Source: Planctomycetaceae bacterium (GTDB taxonomy: Bacteria > Planctomycetota > Phycisphaerae > Tepidisphaerales > Tepidisphaeraceae). Taken from it: a DNA stretch of 64,000 bases. Positions within the stretch are counted from its first letter, which is position 1, and every line of letters starts with the position of its first letter. Made by a program: the position numbers and the translations under genes. The notes beneath the pieces were generated by a model that saw only the letters and a list, made by a program, of their open reading frames with translations, ran no database searches and was not told the origin of the DNA. The stretch lies in contig JAIYCY010000029.1 in NCBI GenBank assembly GCA_027487775.1, forward strand, positions 124,001 through 188,000, given 5' to 3'. Positions 17,390 through 26,775 of the stretch are shown piece by piece.

Positions 17390-18997
17390 TCATCGTGGCG
17401 GTTCGATGCGGACGATTTGGGTATCGGTTCCGCGTAGCACTTCGAGGACGAGCGGTTCGGTGGGTTTTTCGGTTCGGAAGGCTTTGTATTCTCGTTCGAA
17501 TTGTTCGAGATTTTCGACGGGGAGTTGGTTCAGTTTGGTGATGATGTCATTGCGTCCGAGTTGTCCGCTTTGAGCGGCGGATCCCGGTTTGACGAAGACG
17601 ACCATGACGCCAGAAAACTCGTTGTCGAGTTTGCGGGCGTATCGATCGTTGAAGACCAGTTCGCGTACAGAGAGGCCGAGCGTTTCATCCCAATATCGGC
17701 CGGCCGAGCTTGCGAGGGTGGGTCGTGGGTCGAGGTTGAGTGTGAGTGAGATCGGCGAGCCTTTGGGTTCACGTACGACGTCGAGTGTGACGTCCTGACT
17801 GACGTTCATGCGGTTGATGGTTCGTCCGAGGATCATGGGAAGTTCTTCGGGTAGATCGCCACGTTCGAGGGGTTGGCCGTTGAGTCGCACGATAACGTCG
17901 CCGGACTTCATGCCGGCGCGGTCGGCGCTGAAACCGGGGATGACATCGCCGACTTGGATGGCTGGTGCGTCAGCGACACCGTAGAACTCGGCGACATCGC
18001 GGGTGAGTCCGGTCATTTGTGCGACGCCGAGCCATGGCAGGAGGATCGGCTTGCCGGGTGTGGGGATGTTGTTGAGGCTGACGGTGTGGTGTGCGAGCGG
18101 GATGAAGTAGGCGGGCGGAACCATGAGGGGCATTTGTTGTTGTTCGTCGTTGCCATTGAGGAGAGGCGATTGGCTGGGCATTTCTGCGACGATTCCGATC
18201 CATGCGCCGCGTGCGTCAAAGACGGGGGATCCTGCGACGGTCAATCCGCCGGCGACGAGCGCAAGCGGCGTGGGCCCGCGGAGGTGGGTGCTGAGCGTCG
18301 CGGACCGTGCATAAGGCGTGTAGCCTGAACCCTTCGACAAGAGTCCGACGCTGTGGACCACGTCGCCGACGTTGACTTTGGCTTCGGAGGTTTCCAACGC
18401 GATCCACGTGCGCGGCGAGGCGTCGGCTTTGGGTTTGGCTCGGACGAAGGCGAGGTCGCTGCGTTCGTCGCGTCCGAGGAGTTCTGCGTCGATTTCGACG
18501 GGGTCGGGTCCATCGATGCCGGCGGGGATAACGAGTTTGAATGCGGTCAGTTGGCTGTCCGGGAGGACCATGGGGGTGAGTCCGAGGGGCAGAGCGACGG
18601 TGCCGTCGGATTTGATGACGATGCCGGGTCCTTCGAGTTCGCGTCGTCCTGCTTCGGTGTCGACGGTGTAGCGGACGACGACGAGCGACTTTTGCACGCG
18701 TTCGCGGAGGGCCTGCAAGGTCACGGGCGGAACGACGCTGGTGGGCAGCGGCTTGGCTTGCGTGGATTTGGTTGTGGAGGAGGCGGTGGCATCAGGTCCG
18801 GCGCAGCCGGGTGACACGAGCATGATCCCGGTCGACATCAGTCCCATGACGAGCGTTGTTGCGACCGTGCGCAGGCACACGCGGATGTTCGTCTGAACGT
18901 CCGGGTGGGTGTTCTTGCATCCGACGATGGTCGTCTTGGGCGAGGCCGGTTTGGTTTGCGAAATCGACGTGTTTTGCTTTGTTTTGTTCATCGCCAT
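17390..18997 (-). CDS. lipoprotein with degenerate HtrA/trypsin-like domain and two PDZ domains
   Basis: About 535 residues from ATG 18997; 18991 is also possible. A hydrophobic leader ends in MLVSPGCAG, a lipobox. The next ~200 residues follow the HtrA fold pattern (LVVVRYTVD, GPGIVIKSDGTVALPLGLT, DLAFVRA, GDVVHSVG, GSPVFDARGAWIGIV). The position where HtrA has the catalytic His (NHVV) reads LPLG, and GNSGGP is replaced by VAGSP, so the triad looks incomplete. Two PDZ-like regions follow (IQVGDVIPGFSADRAGMKSG and VFVKPGSAAQSGQLGRNDII). It is probably a non-catalytic periplasmic chaperone or scaffold. Confidence 0.75.
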   Translation of the reverse strand: MAMNKTKQNTSISQTKPASPKTTIVGCKNTHPDVQTNIRVCLRTVATTLVMGLMSTGIMLVSPGCAGPDATASSTTKSTQAKPLPTSVVPPVTLQALRERVQKSLVVVRYTVDTEAGRRELEGPGIVIKSDGTVALPLGLTPMVLPDSQLTAFKLVIPAGIDGPDPVEIDAELLGRDERSDLAFVRAKPKADASPRTWIALETSEAKVNVGDVVHSVGLLSKGSGYTPYARSATLSTHLRGPTPLALVAGGLTVAGSPVFDARGAWIGIVAEMPSQSPLLNGNDEQQQMPLMVPPAYFIPLAHHTVSLNNIPTPGKPILLPWLGVAQMTGLTRDVAEFYGVADAPAIQVGDVIPGFSADRAGMKSGDVIVRLNGQPLERGDLPEELPMILGRTINRMNVSQDVTLDVVREPKGSPISLTLNLDPRPTLASSAGRYWDETLGLSVRELVFNDRYARKLDNEFSGVMVVFVKPGSAAQSGQLGRNDIITKLNQLPVENLEQFEREYKAFRTEKPTEPLVLEVLRGTDTQIVRIEPPR

Positions 18998-19149
18998 GCT
19001 TTCGTTGAGAGGGTTGCGGAAACGATATGCGATGCTTGATGCCGTTGCCAATGCGCGATTGCGAACGTCGGCCGCATGCAATGCGTCTCGGCGTGTGCGG
19101 CTGGGTAGGGCGGCGAGCTGTTGGTGCGTTCGGGCGGGTTGATCGCGGG

Positions 19150-20211
19150 TCAGTTGAGCGTTTTCATATCCATGACGAATCGATATTTGACATCGGCTTT
19201 GACGAGTCGGTCGTAGGCTTCATTGATTTGGTCGGTGCGGATGAGTTCGATGTCGGAGACGATGTTTTTGCGGGCGCAGAAGTCGAGCATTTGTTGTGTT
19301 TCTGCGATACCGCCGATGCCTGAGCCGGCGATGGATCGTCTTGGGATGAGGAGGTTGAAGACGGTGGGTGAGGGGTGAGGTGTGTCGGGCGCGCCGACGA
19401 GGACGAGTGTTCCGTCGCGTCGTAGGAGGGAGAGGTAGTTGTCGAGATTGTGGGCGGCGGAGACGGTGTCGATGATGAGGTCGAAGCTGCGGTTGTGAGC
19501 GAGCATTTGCGCGCGGTTTTTGCTGAGAACGACCTGGTCAGCGCCGAGTCGTTTGGCGTCGGCGATTTTATTTTCGGAAGTGGTGAAGAGGACGGTGTGG
19601 GCGCCCATGGCGGCGCTGAACTTGACGCCCATGTGTCCGAGTCCTCCCAGTCCGACGATGCCGACTTTTTTGCCTGGTCCGGCGTTCCAGTGGCGCAGGG
19701 GTGAGTAGAGTGTGATGCCGGCGCAGAGGAGTGGTGCGGTGGCGGCGAGGTCGAGATTGGGGGGAACGCGCAGGACGAATTTCTGGTGGACGGTGATGGC
19801 CTGGCTGTATCCGCCGTAGGTGGTGGGGGCGGTTCCGTGCGGGTCGGGTGAGTTGTAGGTGAAGATGGTTTGGCCGTTGTCGCAGTATTGTTCGAGTCCC
19901 ATGCGGCAGCTTTCGCAGGTTTGGCAGGAATCGACCATGCATCCGACTGCGACGGGGTCGCCGACTTTGTGTGAATTGACGGCGGAGCCGACGCGTGAGA
20001 CGCGTCCGACGATTTCATGGCCCGGCACGCAGGGATAAGTGGTCGGCCAGACGGCCCATTCGTTGCGTGCGGTGTGGAGATCGGAATGGCAGATGCCGCA
20101 GTAGAGGATGTCGATTTCGACGTCGTCGGGCTTGAGATCGCGTCGTGGGATGAACGCGCGGGCGAGCGGGGCGGTGGCATTGGGAGCAGCGAGGGCGAGG
20201 ACTTGGGGCAT
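19150..20211 (-). CDS. zinc-dependent alcohol dehydrogenase (MDR superfamily, NADP-type)
   Basis: 353 residues. The catalytic zinc site is CGICHSDLH plus GHE in VPGHEIVGRVSRVG. The structural zinc site is CQTCESCRMGLEQYC. The cofactor motif is VGIVGLGGLGHMGVK. The overall pattern matches the NADP-dependent cinnamyl-alcohol-dehydrogenase-like group (YahK type), which reduces a range of aldehydes. The length is standard. It is monocistronic and divergent from the symporter gene across a gap that holds a 16-bp tandem repeat. Confidence 0.9.
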   Translation of the reverse strand: MPQVLALAAPNATAPLARAFIPRRDLKPDDVEIDILYCGICHSDLHTARNEWAVWPTTYPCVPGHEIVGRVSRVGSAVNSHKVGDPVAVGCMVDSCQTCESCRMGLEQYCDNGQTIFTYNSPDPHGTAPTTYGGYSQAITVHQKFVLRVPPNLDLAATAPLLCAGITLYSPLRHWNAGPGKKVGIVGLGGLGHMGVKFSAAMGAHTVLFTTSENKIADAKRLGADQVVLSKNRAQMLAHNRSFDLIIDTVSAAHNLDNYLSLLRRDGTLVLVGAPDTPHPSPTVFNLLIPRRSIAGSGIGGIAETQQMLDFCARKNIVSDIELIRTDQINEAYDRLVKADVKYRFVMDMKTLN

Positions 20212-20330
20212 GAGATTTCCTTGGGTCGGAGCAGACTAAGGGTGAGGAGCGATCCAGAATCGGGACTGCGCGATGATGAGCAAAGGGGTTGGCACGGTCA
20301 AGCGGGGTGGGTGACGGTTGTGTAGTCGGT

Positions 20331-20394
20331 CGGTCGGCGTTTGTGTCGGTCTGCGTTTGTGTCGGTCTGCGTTTGTGTCGGTCTGCGTTTGTGT
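20331..20394. repeat. four 16-bp tandem repeats
   Basis: Four adjacent copies of cggtctgcgtttgtgt; the first has one mismatch. They lie between the divergent alcohol dehydrogenase and symporter genes, about 50 bp upstream of the symporter ATG. They could be a slipped-strand array or a repeated protein-binding site; nothing decides between these. Confidence 0.85.
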
Positions 20395-20442
20395 TGTCGT
20401 GTCGGTTGACGGGTGGGTAGACGGAACGGATGATCTTGGCCC

Positions 20443-22047
20443 ATGTCTTCTCTGATTGCTGAGGCGGCGATTCTGGCCGCGTTTGGACCGCTCGACTGGG
20501 TGGTGCTGGGTCTCTACCTGCTGTTGATGTTAGGCATCGGCGTGGGGGCGATGTTGAAGGAGCGGAAGGAGAAGACGGAGGAGTTTTTTCTTGGCGGGCG
20601 CAAGATGCCAACCTGGGCGTTGGCGATTTCGATCGTTGGTTCGTCGCTGAGTGCCGCGACGTTCATTGGCGCACCGGATCGGGCGTACTCGGGCAACCTG
20701 ACATATTTGATTTTGAACGTTGGTGGGTTCATAGCGGTCTTCATTGTGGGATTTTTGTTTGTGCCGAAGTTGTACCGAGCGGGGACGGTGACGATTTATG
20801 GTTATCTGGCGACGCGGTTTGGTGAAGGGGCCAGGACGGCGGTGAGCATTACGTTTCTCGTGGGCCGCATGCTAGCCAGCGGCTCGCGTCTGATGCTCGC
20901 GGCGATCCCGTTGTGCCTCCTGATCTTCGGATTGCAGCAGCCGACTTTTGCCCAGATGGCGGCGGCGATTTTGATTGTGGGCTTCGTGGGGACGTTTTAC
21001 ACCTGTTTCGGCGGGATCAAGACGGTGATCTGGGTGGACACGATCCAGTTTGCGTTGGTGGTGGGTGCGGTGGTGTTGTCGATTGTGTTGTTGCTGAACA
21101 AGATACCGTTGAGTTTGCCCGAGATTTTTTCCCTTCTCGGGGACGAGCCGCTGCAGGACGGGACGAACAAGCTCACGGTATTGGATACGACGCTGGACGT
21201 GAATCGACCATTCACGATTTGGGCGGCGTTGACGGGTGCGTTGTTTGTGGGCGTGGCGAGTTTGGGCGTGGATCAGGATTTGGCGCAGCGATTTATGGTG
21301 GCCAAGAGTCCGACGAAGGGCGCGATTTCGGTGATCGCGTCGCAGTTTGTCTCGGTGACGGTGGTATCGATGTTCATGTTCGTCGGCCTGCTCCTGTTCA
21401 TTTTCTATCAGCGTCCTGACATCATGGGCGCGGCAGCGCCGACCGGATACGCCCCACCGGGTTTGAACGAGGCGGCGTATCAGCAGTTCTTGTTGATGGA
21501 GCTTCCGCCTGTGGTAAGTGGACTTGCGATTGCGGGGCTGTTTGCGGTGGCACAGGGCAGCATGGATAGCGCGGTGAACGCGATGGCAGGGAGTCTAGTG
21601 GCGGACATATACATGCCCTGGAAGAAGGCTCGTGGACAGGAATTCAGTGAAAAGAAGAGCGTCGAAGCCCCGCGCTACGCGGTGGCAGCGATCGGGTTGG
21701 TGATGACTTTGTTCGGCGTGTTTTGCGCGATGATCTATGACCCCAAGGAAAAGGCTTTTCTCGATTTTGCGTTGGGGATGCTGAACTTTGCCTTCAGCGG
21801 GATGTTGGCGGTCTTTTGTACGGCGCTGTTTACTCGGCGGGGCAACTCGAGAAGTGTGGTCCTCGCGCTCATCACTGGCTTTGCCATCACGCTCCTGACG
21901 CAGGACTTTTTGATGAAGCCAATCACACGGGCGCTGCTGGGGACGGAGACTCGGCTGGCCTTCACCTATGCGATGCCGATTGCAACGATTGCAGCGTTCA
22001 TCGTGTGTGTGTCGGGTCGGCCGCGTCGGCCTGTGCCGACGGCGTGA
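20443..22047 (+). CDS. sodium:solute symporter family transporter
   Basis: 534 residues with about 13 hydrophobic helices. The start region WVVLGLYLLLMLGIGVGA and the following FFLGGRKMPTWALAISIVGSSLSAATFIGAP are characteristic of the SSS family (SglT/PutP/NIS fold). GVDQDLAQRFMVAKSP in the middle and FAVAQGSMDSAVNAMAGSLVADIY near helix 9 also fit. Members use the sodium gradient to import sugars, amino acids or anions. The substrate cannot be fixed here, but nagZ 35 bp downstream makes a sugar plausible. Confidence 0.9.
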   Translation: MSSLIAEAAILAAFGPLDWVVLGLYLLLMLGIGVGAMLKERKEKTEEFFLGGRKMPTWALAISIVGSSLSAATFIGAPDRAYSGNLTYLILNVGGFIAVFIVGFLFVPKLYRAGTVTIYGYLATRFGEGARTAVSITFLVGRMLASGSRLMLAAIPLCLLIFGLQQPTFAQMAAAILIVGFVGTFYTCFGGIKTVIWVDTIQFALVVGAVVLSIVLLLNKIPLSLPEIFSLLGDEPLQDGTNKLTVLDTTLDVNRPFTIWAALTGALFVGVASLGVDQDLAQRFMVAKSPTKGAISVIASQFVSVTVVSMFMFVGLLLFIFYQRPDIMGAAAPTGYAPPGLNEAAYQQFLLMELPPVVSGLAIAGLFAVAQGSMDSAVNAMAGSLVADIYMPWKKARGQEFSEKKSVEAPRYAVAAIGLVMTLFGVFCAMIYDPKEKAFLDFALGMLNFAFSGMLAVFCTALFTRRGNSRSVVLALITGFAITLLTQDFLMKPITRALLGTETRLAFTYAMPIATIAAFIVCVSGRPRRPVPTA

Positions 22048-22081
22048 GGTCGGGAGTCGGCGATTGGACGGGAGGTTTGAC

Positions 22082-23221
22082 ATGAGATTGGCCAGCGATA
22101 TCGAACGGGCATGCGCCCGGCTTGTCGGGATCGGTTTTGGCGGGCTGACTCCGCCGCGGTCTGCGATGGATTTGATCGCGCGTGGCGTGGGTGCGGTGAC
22201 GCTCTTTGCGCGGAATGTTGAATCTCCCGCGCAGGTCGCCGATCTGAATCGTCAGATTCAGAGCCATAGTCCGGTGAAGCTGTTGCGATGTCTGGATCAG
22301 GAGGGCGGGCGTGTGCGTCGGCTGCGTGGCGGGATGACGCCGTTGCCGTCGATGCGACAGTTGGGCGCTCATGCCCGCAAGTTGGTCGCGTCGAATGATA
22401 TTGACGGTGCCGAGCGGCTGGTGCGTTCGGTGGGTCGGGTGATGGCTCTGGAGTGTCGTGCGGTCGGGTTTGATGTGAATTTTGCTCCGGTGCTGGATGT
22501 GGATACCAATCCGCGTAATCCGGTGATTGCGGACCGTTCTTTGTCGGGTGATGCGGACGAGGTCGCGCGGTTTGGGGCGTGGTTGATCGACGAGATTCAG
22601 TTGCACGGGATGGCGGCGTGTGGGAAGCATTTTCCCGGGCATGGTGACACGGATTCGGACAGTCATCATGCGTTACCGCGGCTCGCGCACGGGTTGGAAC
22701 GATTGGAAGAGATCGAATTGCGTCCGTTTCGCGCTTGTCTTCATGCGCGATCGATGATGAGCGCGCACATCGTTTTCACGACGCTCGATCCGTCGGGGCC
22801 AGCCACGCTAAGTCGGGTCGTGCTTGGCGGATTGTTGCGTGATCGGCTGGGTTATGACGGGTTGGTGTTCACCGACGACATGGAGATGAAAGCGATCGCG
22901 GATCACTATGGATACGAAGAGTCAGTGGTTCGGTCGATCGAGGCGGGTTGCGACATGGTGCTGGTGTGTCATTCGCCGGAGAAGCAGGCGCGTGCGATTG
23001 ATGCACTGGCGCGGGCGGTTTCAGATGGGCGTCTTTCGCTGGATCGATTGCACGCGAGCCTCGCCCGCATCGAGTCCGTGGCGGATGATGTAGTCGATCA
23101 GGCTGGCGAGCGGATCGACCCCGCACGATGCGGCGCGCATGAGCATCGTGAAATGATGCGTCGATTCGAGGCTTTGAGTGCGATCGATCCGACGGAAGCC
23201 TGGCGCGCCGAGGCTCGGTAG
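22082..23221 (+). CDS. nagZ: beta-N-acetylhexosaminidase, GH3 family (NagZ-like)
   Basis: 379 residues from ATG 22082, with GGAGG at 22071-22075; an upstream open frame overlaps the symporter and is ignored. GH3 NagZ enzymes remove GlcNAc from muropeptides during peptidoglycan recycling. Signatures: CLDQEGGRVRRLRGG near residue 65, NFAPVLDVDTNPRNPVI, the NagZ His-Asp loop in GKHFPGHGDTDSDSHHALP, and the nucleophile region VFTDDMEMKAI. There is no signal peptide, so it is probably cytoplasmic as in other bacteria. Peptidoglycan genes mreD and mrdA follow. Confidence 0.88.
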   Translation: MRLASDIERACARLVGIGFGGLTPPRSAMDLIARGVGAVTLFARNVESPAQVADLNRQIQSHSPVKLLRCLDQEGGRVRRLRGGMTPLPSMRQLGAHARKLVASNDIDGAERLVRSVGRVMALECRAVGFDVNFAPVLDVDTNPRNPVIADRSLSGDADEVARFGAWLIDEIQLHGMAACGKHFPGHGDTDSDSHHALPRLAHGLERLEEIELRPFRACLHARSMMSAHIVFTTLDPSGPATLSRVVLGGLLRDRLGYDGLVFTDDMEMKAIADHYGYEESVVRSIEAGCDMVLVCHSPEKQARAIDALARAVSDGRLSLDRLHASLARIESVADDVVDQAGERIDPARCGAHEHREMMRRFEALSAIDPTEAWRAEAR

Positions 23222-23299
23222 CTTGCGGATGCTTGGGATGGGTTTTTGGAATGTGGGAGAGGGTGCAAACGGGTGAGGGTGGGTTAGGATGGGCGGGTG

Positions 23300-23824
23300 A
23301 TGCGATGGTTGTTGTTTATCATTTTGGCGATGGGATTGCTGGCGTTGCAGATGGGTTTGGCGTTGGTGCCTCGGATTGGTGAGGCTCGGCCGGACTTGTT
23401 GTTGTTGCTGGTGGTGTTTGTGTCATTGTTTAGTGGTGGGATAGCGGTTCCGTTGTATGCGGCGTTGTTGTTGGGATTGATGCAGGATGTGGTGGTGGGG
23501 ACGATGGGTCCGATGACGTTTGGGTATGGGTTGGTGGGTTTGATGATGTTGCGTTTGAGGTTGGCGGTGTATCGGGATCATCCGCTGGCGCATGTGGCGT
23601 GTGGATTGGCGGGCGTGTGTGTGATGATGGTGTGGTTGCATGGGTTGATGCCGCTGGCGAGGTGGATGGTGCGGCTGGTGATTTTCCGTTCGGAGGAGGC
23701 GGGCTTGTGGACGGATGTGCGTCCGCCTGTGGTTTCGTGGTTGGTGACGGTGCTGATGGCGCCGCTGGTGTTGATGATGTTGAAGAAGGTGAGGAAGGGC
23801 TTGGGTCTGCGTGTGGTGGAGTGA
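23300..23824 (+). CDS. mreD: rod-shape-determining protein MreD (putative)
   Basis: 174 residues from ATG 23300; a GTG directly before it is also possible. The protein is almost wholly hydrophobic, with about five helices (LLFIILAMGLLALQMGLALV, then ARPDLLLLLVVFVSLFSGG and LMQDVVVGTMGPMTFGYGLVG). The ARPDLLLLL and GLMQDVVxG patterns are typical of MreD, an inner-membrane part of the elongasome. Its place directly before the PBP2 gene supports the call, as mreC-mreD-mrdA is a common order. mreB and mreC are not next to it. Sequence similarity within MreD is low, so the name rests partly on context. Confidence 0.75.
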   Translation: MRWLLFIILAMGLLALQMGLALVPRIGEARPDLLLLLVVFVSLFSGGIAVPLYAALLLGLMQDVVVGTMGPMTFGYGLVGLMMLRLRLAVYRDHPLAHVACGLAGVCVMMVWLHGLMPLARWMVRLVIFRSEEAGLWTDVRPPVVSWLVTVLMAPLVLMMLKKVRKGLGLRVVE

Positions 23825-23925
23825 GTTGGGAGTGGAGTGGTGTGTAGGTGGAGAGTTGGATGGGGAAGATCGAGCGTGGGACGGGGGATTTGGAGTATGG
23901 GATGGGGGCGATGGAGTGGTGATGG

Positions 23926-26193
23926 ATGTTTGAGCGGAGGCTCAGGTGGTTGTTGGTGTTGACGCTGCTGTTGGCGGCGGTGTTGGTGATGCGCGCGGTG
24001 CAGTTGCAGGTGGGTCAGCGGGAGAAGTGGTCGGCGATGGCGCGAGCGGATGCAGAGCGTCGGAGTTTTTTCCCGGCGCGTCGTGGGGATTTGTTGGATG
24101 TGAAGGGGCGTGTGATTGCGACGGATGCGGCGACGTTTGATGCAGTGGTGGATTTTCGAGTGATGGGTTTTGAGCCGGAGACGCGATGGTGGAATCAGCG
24201 GGCGCGGATGCTGGCGAGTCGGTTGGCGGAGTGGTCGGGCGCGGATCGCGCGAAGCGAGGGGAGTTGGTGGAGCAGCAGCGGTCTGTGGTGTTGGCGGAA
24301 CTGGATTTGATGTGGGATCGATTGGCGGAGGTGACGGGGATGGGTCGGGAGCAGATCGACGGGGTGAGGCGTTCGATTGTGACGAAGGTGCAAAGGCGTC
24401 GCGAGGCGGTGCTGGATCAGAGGTATCGTCGTGCGCTCGAGGAGTATGAGACCGCGCCGCGGCGTCCCTGGTATAGCAGATGGATTGTGGGTGAGCGTGA
24501 GGCACCGGATAGGGATGAGTTGGCGCGTGAGACGATCGCGGACGAGCGTGGTGTGCATGTGGTGGTGCCGGGGTTGACGACGGAGCAGTACAATCAGTTG
24601 AGTTTGGAGTTGGAGAGTTTGCCGGGATTGTCGCTTCGGAAGGGACTGTCGAGGTATTACCCCTACGGCGGGGTGGCGGCGCAGACGCTGGGATATTTGT
24701 CGCCGGTGACGAGGGAGGATTTGGAGGAGGATCCGTTCGCGGAGGATGAGCGGAGGCGATACGGGGTGAACGATCAGATCGGACGAGACGGTTTGGAGCG
24801 AATGTTTGAATCGCGGCTCCGTGGGAGTCGGGGTGTGTTGTATTACCGGCGTGGTGAGCAGATTCATGATGCCGAGCGTGACACGCCGGGTGAGAACGTG
24901 AGAACGAGTCTGGACATAGAATTTCAGCGTGACATTGAGGAGGCGTTTGGCCGGGTGGATTTTTATCATCCGGACAAGACGGTGGAGTCGATGTCGATGA
25001 ACGGCGCGGCGGTGGTGATGGATGTTGCCAGCGGTCAGGTTCGGGCGCTGGTGAGTGTTCCGACGTTTGACTTGAATCGATTCAGTGCGATCTATCCGGA
25101 GTTGTTGCGTGATGACATCAATCGTCCGCTGCATCATCGTGCCTTGACGGACAGTGCGGAGCCCGGATCGACGATCAAGACGGTGGTGGGGATTGGTGCG
25201 ATCACGCAGGGGCTTGTGGATGCGGATACGCGGATCGAGTGCACGGGTTATCCGGTGTTCGACGGGCGTCGGTTTGAGCGTCCGCGTTGCTGGACGATGT
25301 CGATGTTCAACCTGACCCATCGCGAGGTTCCGCCGACCGCGCCGCACGAGACGGGGAACCTCGACTTCGCCGACGCTATCGAGCGCAGTTGCAACATTTA
25401 CTTTGAGACGGTGGGAGATCGGCTGCGTTTGCAGGGATTGGCGTATTGGATGGGCGTGATGGGATTGGGTCGTGAGACGGGGATCGGGCTGGGCGAATCG
25501 CCGGGGCGGTTGCCGAGGCATATGGATGGACGTGATCCGAGGAGTGAGGCTTGGTTTGCATCGATCGGGCAGGGGCCGATTCTGGTGACGCCGATTCAGA
25601 TGGCGCAGGTGGCGGCGCTGATTGCGCGGGACGGGACTTGGATGAGGCCCAACCTGCTGGCGGAGGGGACGATGGAGGTGAAGAATCGCGTGGGTGAGGT
25701 GATCGAGGATCGTGTGGAGTTGAAGCTTTCGAAGGACGCACTGAGAGCTGTGCGCGAGGGGATGAACCGGGTTGTGAACGATGCAGCGGGGACAGGCGAC
25801 CACATGCGGCGGGCGGATGTGAAGGTCGCGGCCAAGACCGGCTCGGCGACGGCGAATCCGCTCACGCGATTCGAGCGGGACGCAGAGGGGAATCTTGTCT
25901 ACGACAACGAGGGCAAGCCGATCGCGACGATCATCAGCTATGGCTCGCGCACGCAGCCGAACCCGATCGCGCCGTGGTATCGGGAGAGCGACGTGGATGC
26001 GATCACCGGACGATCACGCGGCACGCACGCGTGGGCGATCGGATTTGCACCGGCGGAGAATCCGACGATCGCGTTCGCGGTGTATGTCGAGTACGGGAAC
26101 AAGGGCAACTACGCCGCCGGCAGTGTGGTGCAGGCGCTCCTGGAGTCGGCGGTCAAGCGAGGCATGGTCGGCGGGGTGGGTGTAGGCGAGTGA
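23926..26193 (+). CDS. mrdA: penicillin-binding protein 2 (elongasome transpeptidase)
   Basis: 755 residues. An N-terminal membrane anchor (LLVLTLLLAAVLVMRAVQLQ) leads to the PBP dimerisation region with SFFPARRGDLLDVKGRVIA. The transpeptidase motifs are STIK in AEPGSTIKTVVGIG, SCN in ERSCNIYFETV and KTG in AAKTGSATAN. The enzyme crosslinks peptidoglycan during side-wall growth. It is longer than E. coli PBP2 (633), because of a charged, Arg/Glu-rich insertion at about 75-230 and a C-terminal extension around FERDAEGNLVYDNEGKP. It follows mreD by about 100 bp. Confidence 0.92.
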   Translation: MFERRLRWLLVLTLLLAAVLVMRAVQLQVGQREKWSAMARADAERRSFFPARRGDLLDVKGRVIATDAATFDAVVDFRVMGFEPETRWWNQRARMLASRLAEWSGADRAKRGELVEQQRSVVLAELDLMWDRLAEVTGMGREQIDGVRRSIVTKVQRRREAVLDQRYRRALEEYETAPRRPWYSRWIVGEREAPDRDELARETIADERGVHVVVPGLTTEQYNQLSLELESLPGLSLRKGLSRYYPYGGVAAQTLGYLSPVTREDLEEDPFAEDERRRYGVNDQIGRDGLERMFESRLRGSRGVLYYRRGEQIHDAERDTPGENVRTSLDIEFQRDIEEAFGRVDFYHPDKTVESMSMNGAAVVMDVASGQVRALVSVPTFDLNRFSAIYPELLRDDINRPLHHRALTDSAEPGSTIKTVVGIGAITQGLVDADTRIECTGYPVFDGRRFERPRCWTMSMFNLTHREVPPTAPHETGNLDFADAIERSCNIYFETVGDRLRLQGLAYWMGVMGLGRETGIGLGESPGRLPRHMDGRDPRSEAWFASIGQGPILVTPIQMAQVAALIARDGTWMRPNLLAEGTMEVKNRVGEVIEDRVELKLSKDALRAVREGMNRVVNDAAGTGDHMRRADVKVAAKTGSATANPLTRFERDAEGNLVYDNEGKPIATIISYGSRTQPNPIAPWYRESDVDAITGRSRGTHAWAIGFAPAENPTIAFAVYVEYGNKGNYAAGSVVQALLESAVKRGMVGGVGVGE

Positions 26194-26269
26194 TTGACCA
26201 AGGGGACTGCACCCCGACAGAGCCAATGCTGAGGAACCACAAAGATACAGTGCATCGTCCCGCCCGTAC

Positions 26270-26372
26270 GCATGAGCGTAGAGCCGATCACCGGCCGGGG
26301 CTGCGCCAGCCGACTCAATACTGTACCAGCACAATGAACGCGGGGCCGGTCCGTTCAAGCGGTTTGTCATCC
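26270..26372 (-). repeat. attC-like site (degenerate), left end of cassette array
   Basis: Read on the minus strand it begins at the stop codon of the small gene at 26367-26663 (GGATGAC) and ends near GCTCATGC. In between are imperfect arms ACCGGCCCCGCG and GCGCAGCCCCGGCCGG. The end sequences are decayed relative to the other sites in the series. Confidence 0.45.
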
Positions 26373-26663
26373 GCCGCGCCGCAAACGCCCGACCACAGGG
26401 CGATAGCGGAGAACTAAGAAAGCGTTCATGATCAGATCGCCAGCAAAGATCGAAGCCAACATGGCAGCGACACAGCCCCATACTGATTCATGCATCAAGG
26501 GAACAAGGCAAACGGCCATGCACCCGACGATCAACATAAAGAATGCGAACCAGGCGACATCGGTGACTCGGAACGGATCACGCTTTGCTTCATGCCAGAT
26601 CGCATCCCGCTCCTTCGGAGGCAGATCGGCGAGTTCCGGGATTGACTTGTAGTTCCAGTACAT
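26367..26663 (-). CDS. small membrane protein encoded in cassette array
   Basis: 98 residues from ATG 26663, with AAGG eight bases upstream. ATG 26696 would add 11 residues but has no ribosome-binding site. The N-terminal half is charged (MYWNYKSIPELADLPPKERD), followed by two hydrophobic segments (VAWFAFFMLIVGCMAVCLV and VAAMLASIFAGDLIMNAFLV) and a basic tail. I do not recognise a function. Short two-helix proteins of this kind are common as integron cassette products. It is flanked by attC-like sites on both sides. Confidence 0.65.
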   Translation of the reverse strand: MYWNYKSIPELADLPPKERDAIWHEAKRDPFRVTDVAWFAFFMLIVGCMAVCLVPLMHESVWGCVAAMLASIFAGDLIMNAFLVLRYRPVVGRLRRGG

Positions 26664-26679
26664 GTCGGGCCTTGCGGGC

Positions 26680-26775
26680 GAATAAGGCAAAGACATTCAC
26701 TGGCCGGCCCGCGCGACCGACCTTCTAGAGATAGTCTACACAACGGGCCGGTCTAGCTGCACTTTGGGGTTATGC
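26680..26775 (-). repeat. attC-like recombination site
   Basis: Minus-strand reading: left core GCATAAC overlaps the stop of the 127-residue gene, arms AGACCGGCCCG and CGGGCCGGCCAGT pair imperfectly, and the site ends at a degenerate right core CTTATTC. At 96 bp its length equals two other sites here. Confidence 0.6.

Noticed and set aside
23578..25803. 741-codon open frame on the minus strand opposite mreD and mrdA
   Set aside because: It is antisense to two clearly recognised genes, has Arg/His/Pro-rich composition with no domains, and is typical of shadow frames in GC-rich DNA.
26109..26318. 69-codon minus-strand frame at the end of mrdA
   Set aside because: It overlaps the PBP2 coding end and the degenerate attC-like site; no features support it.
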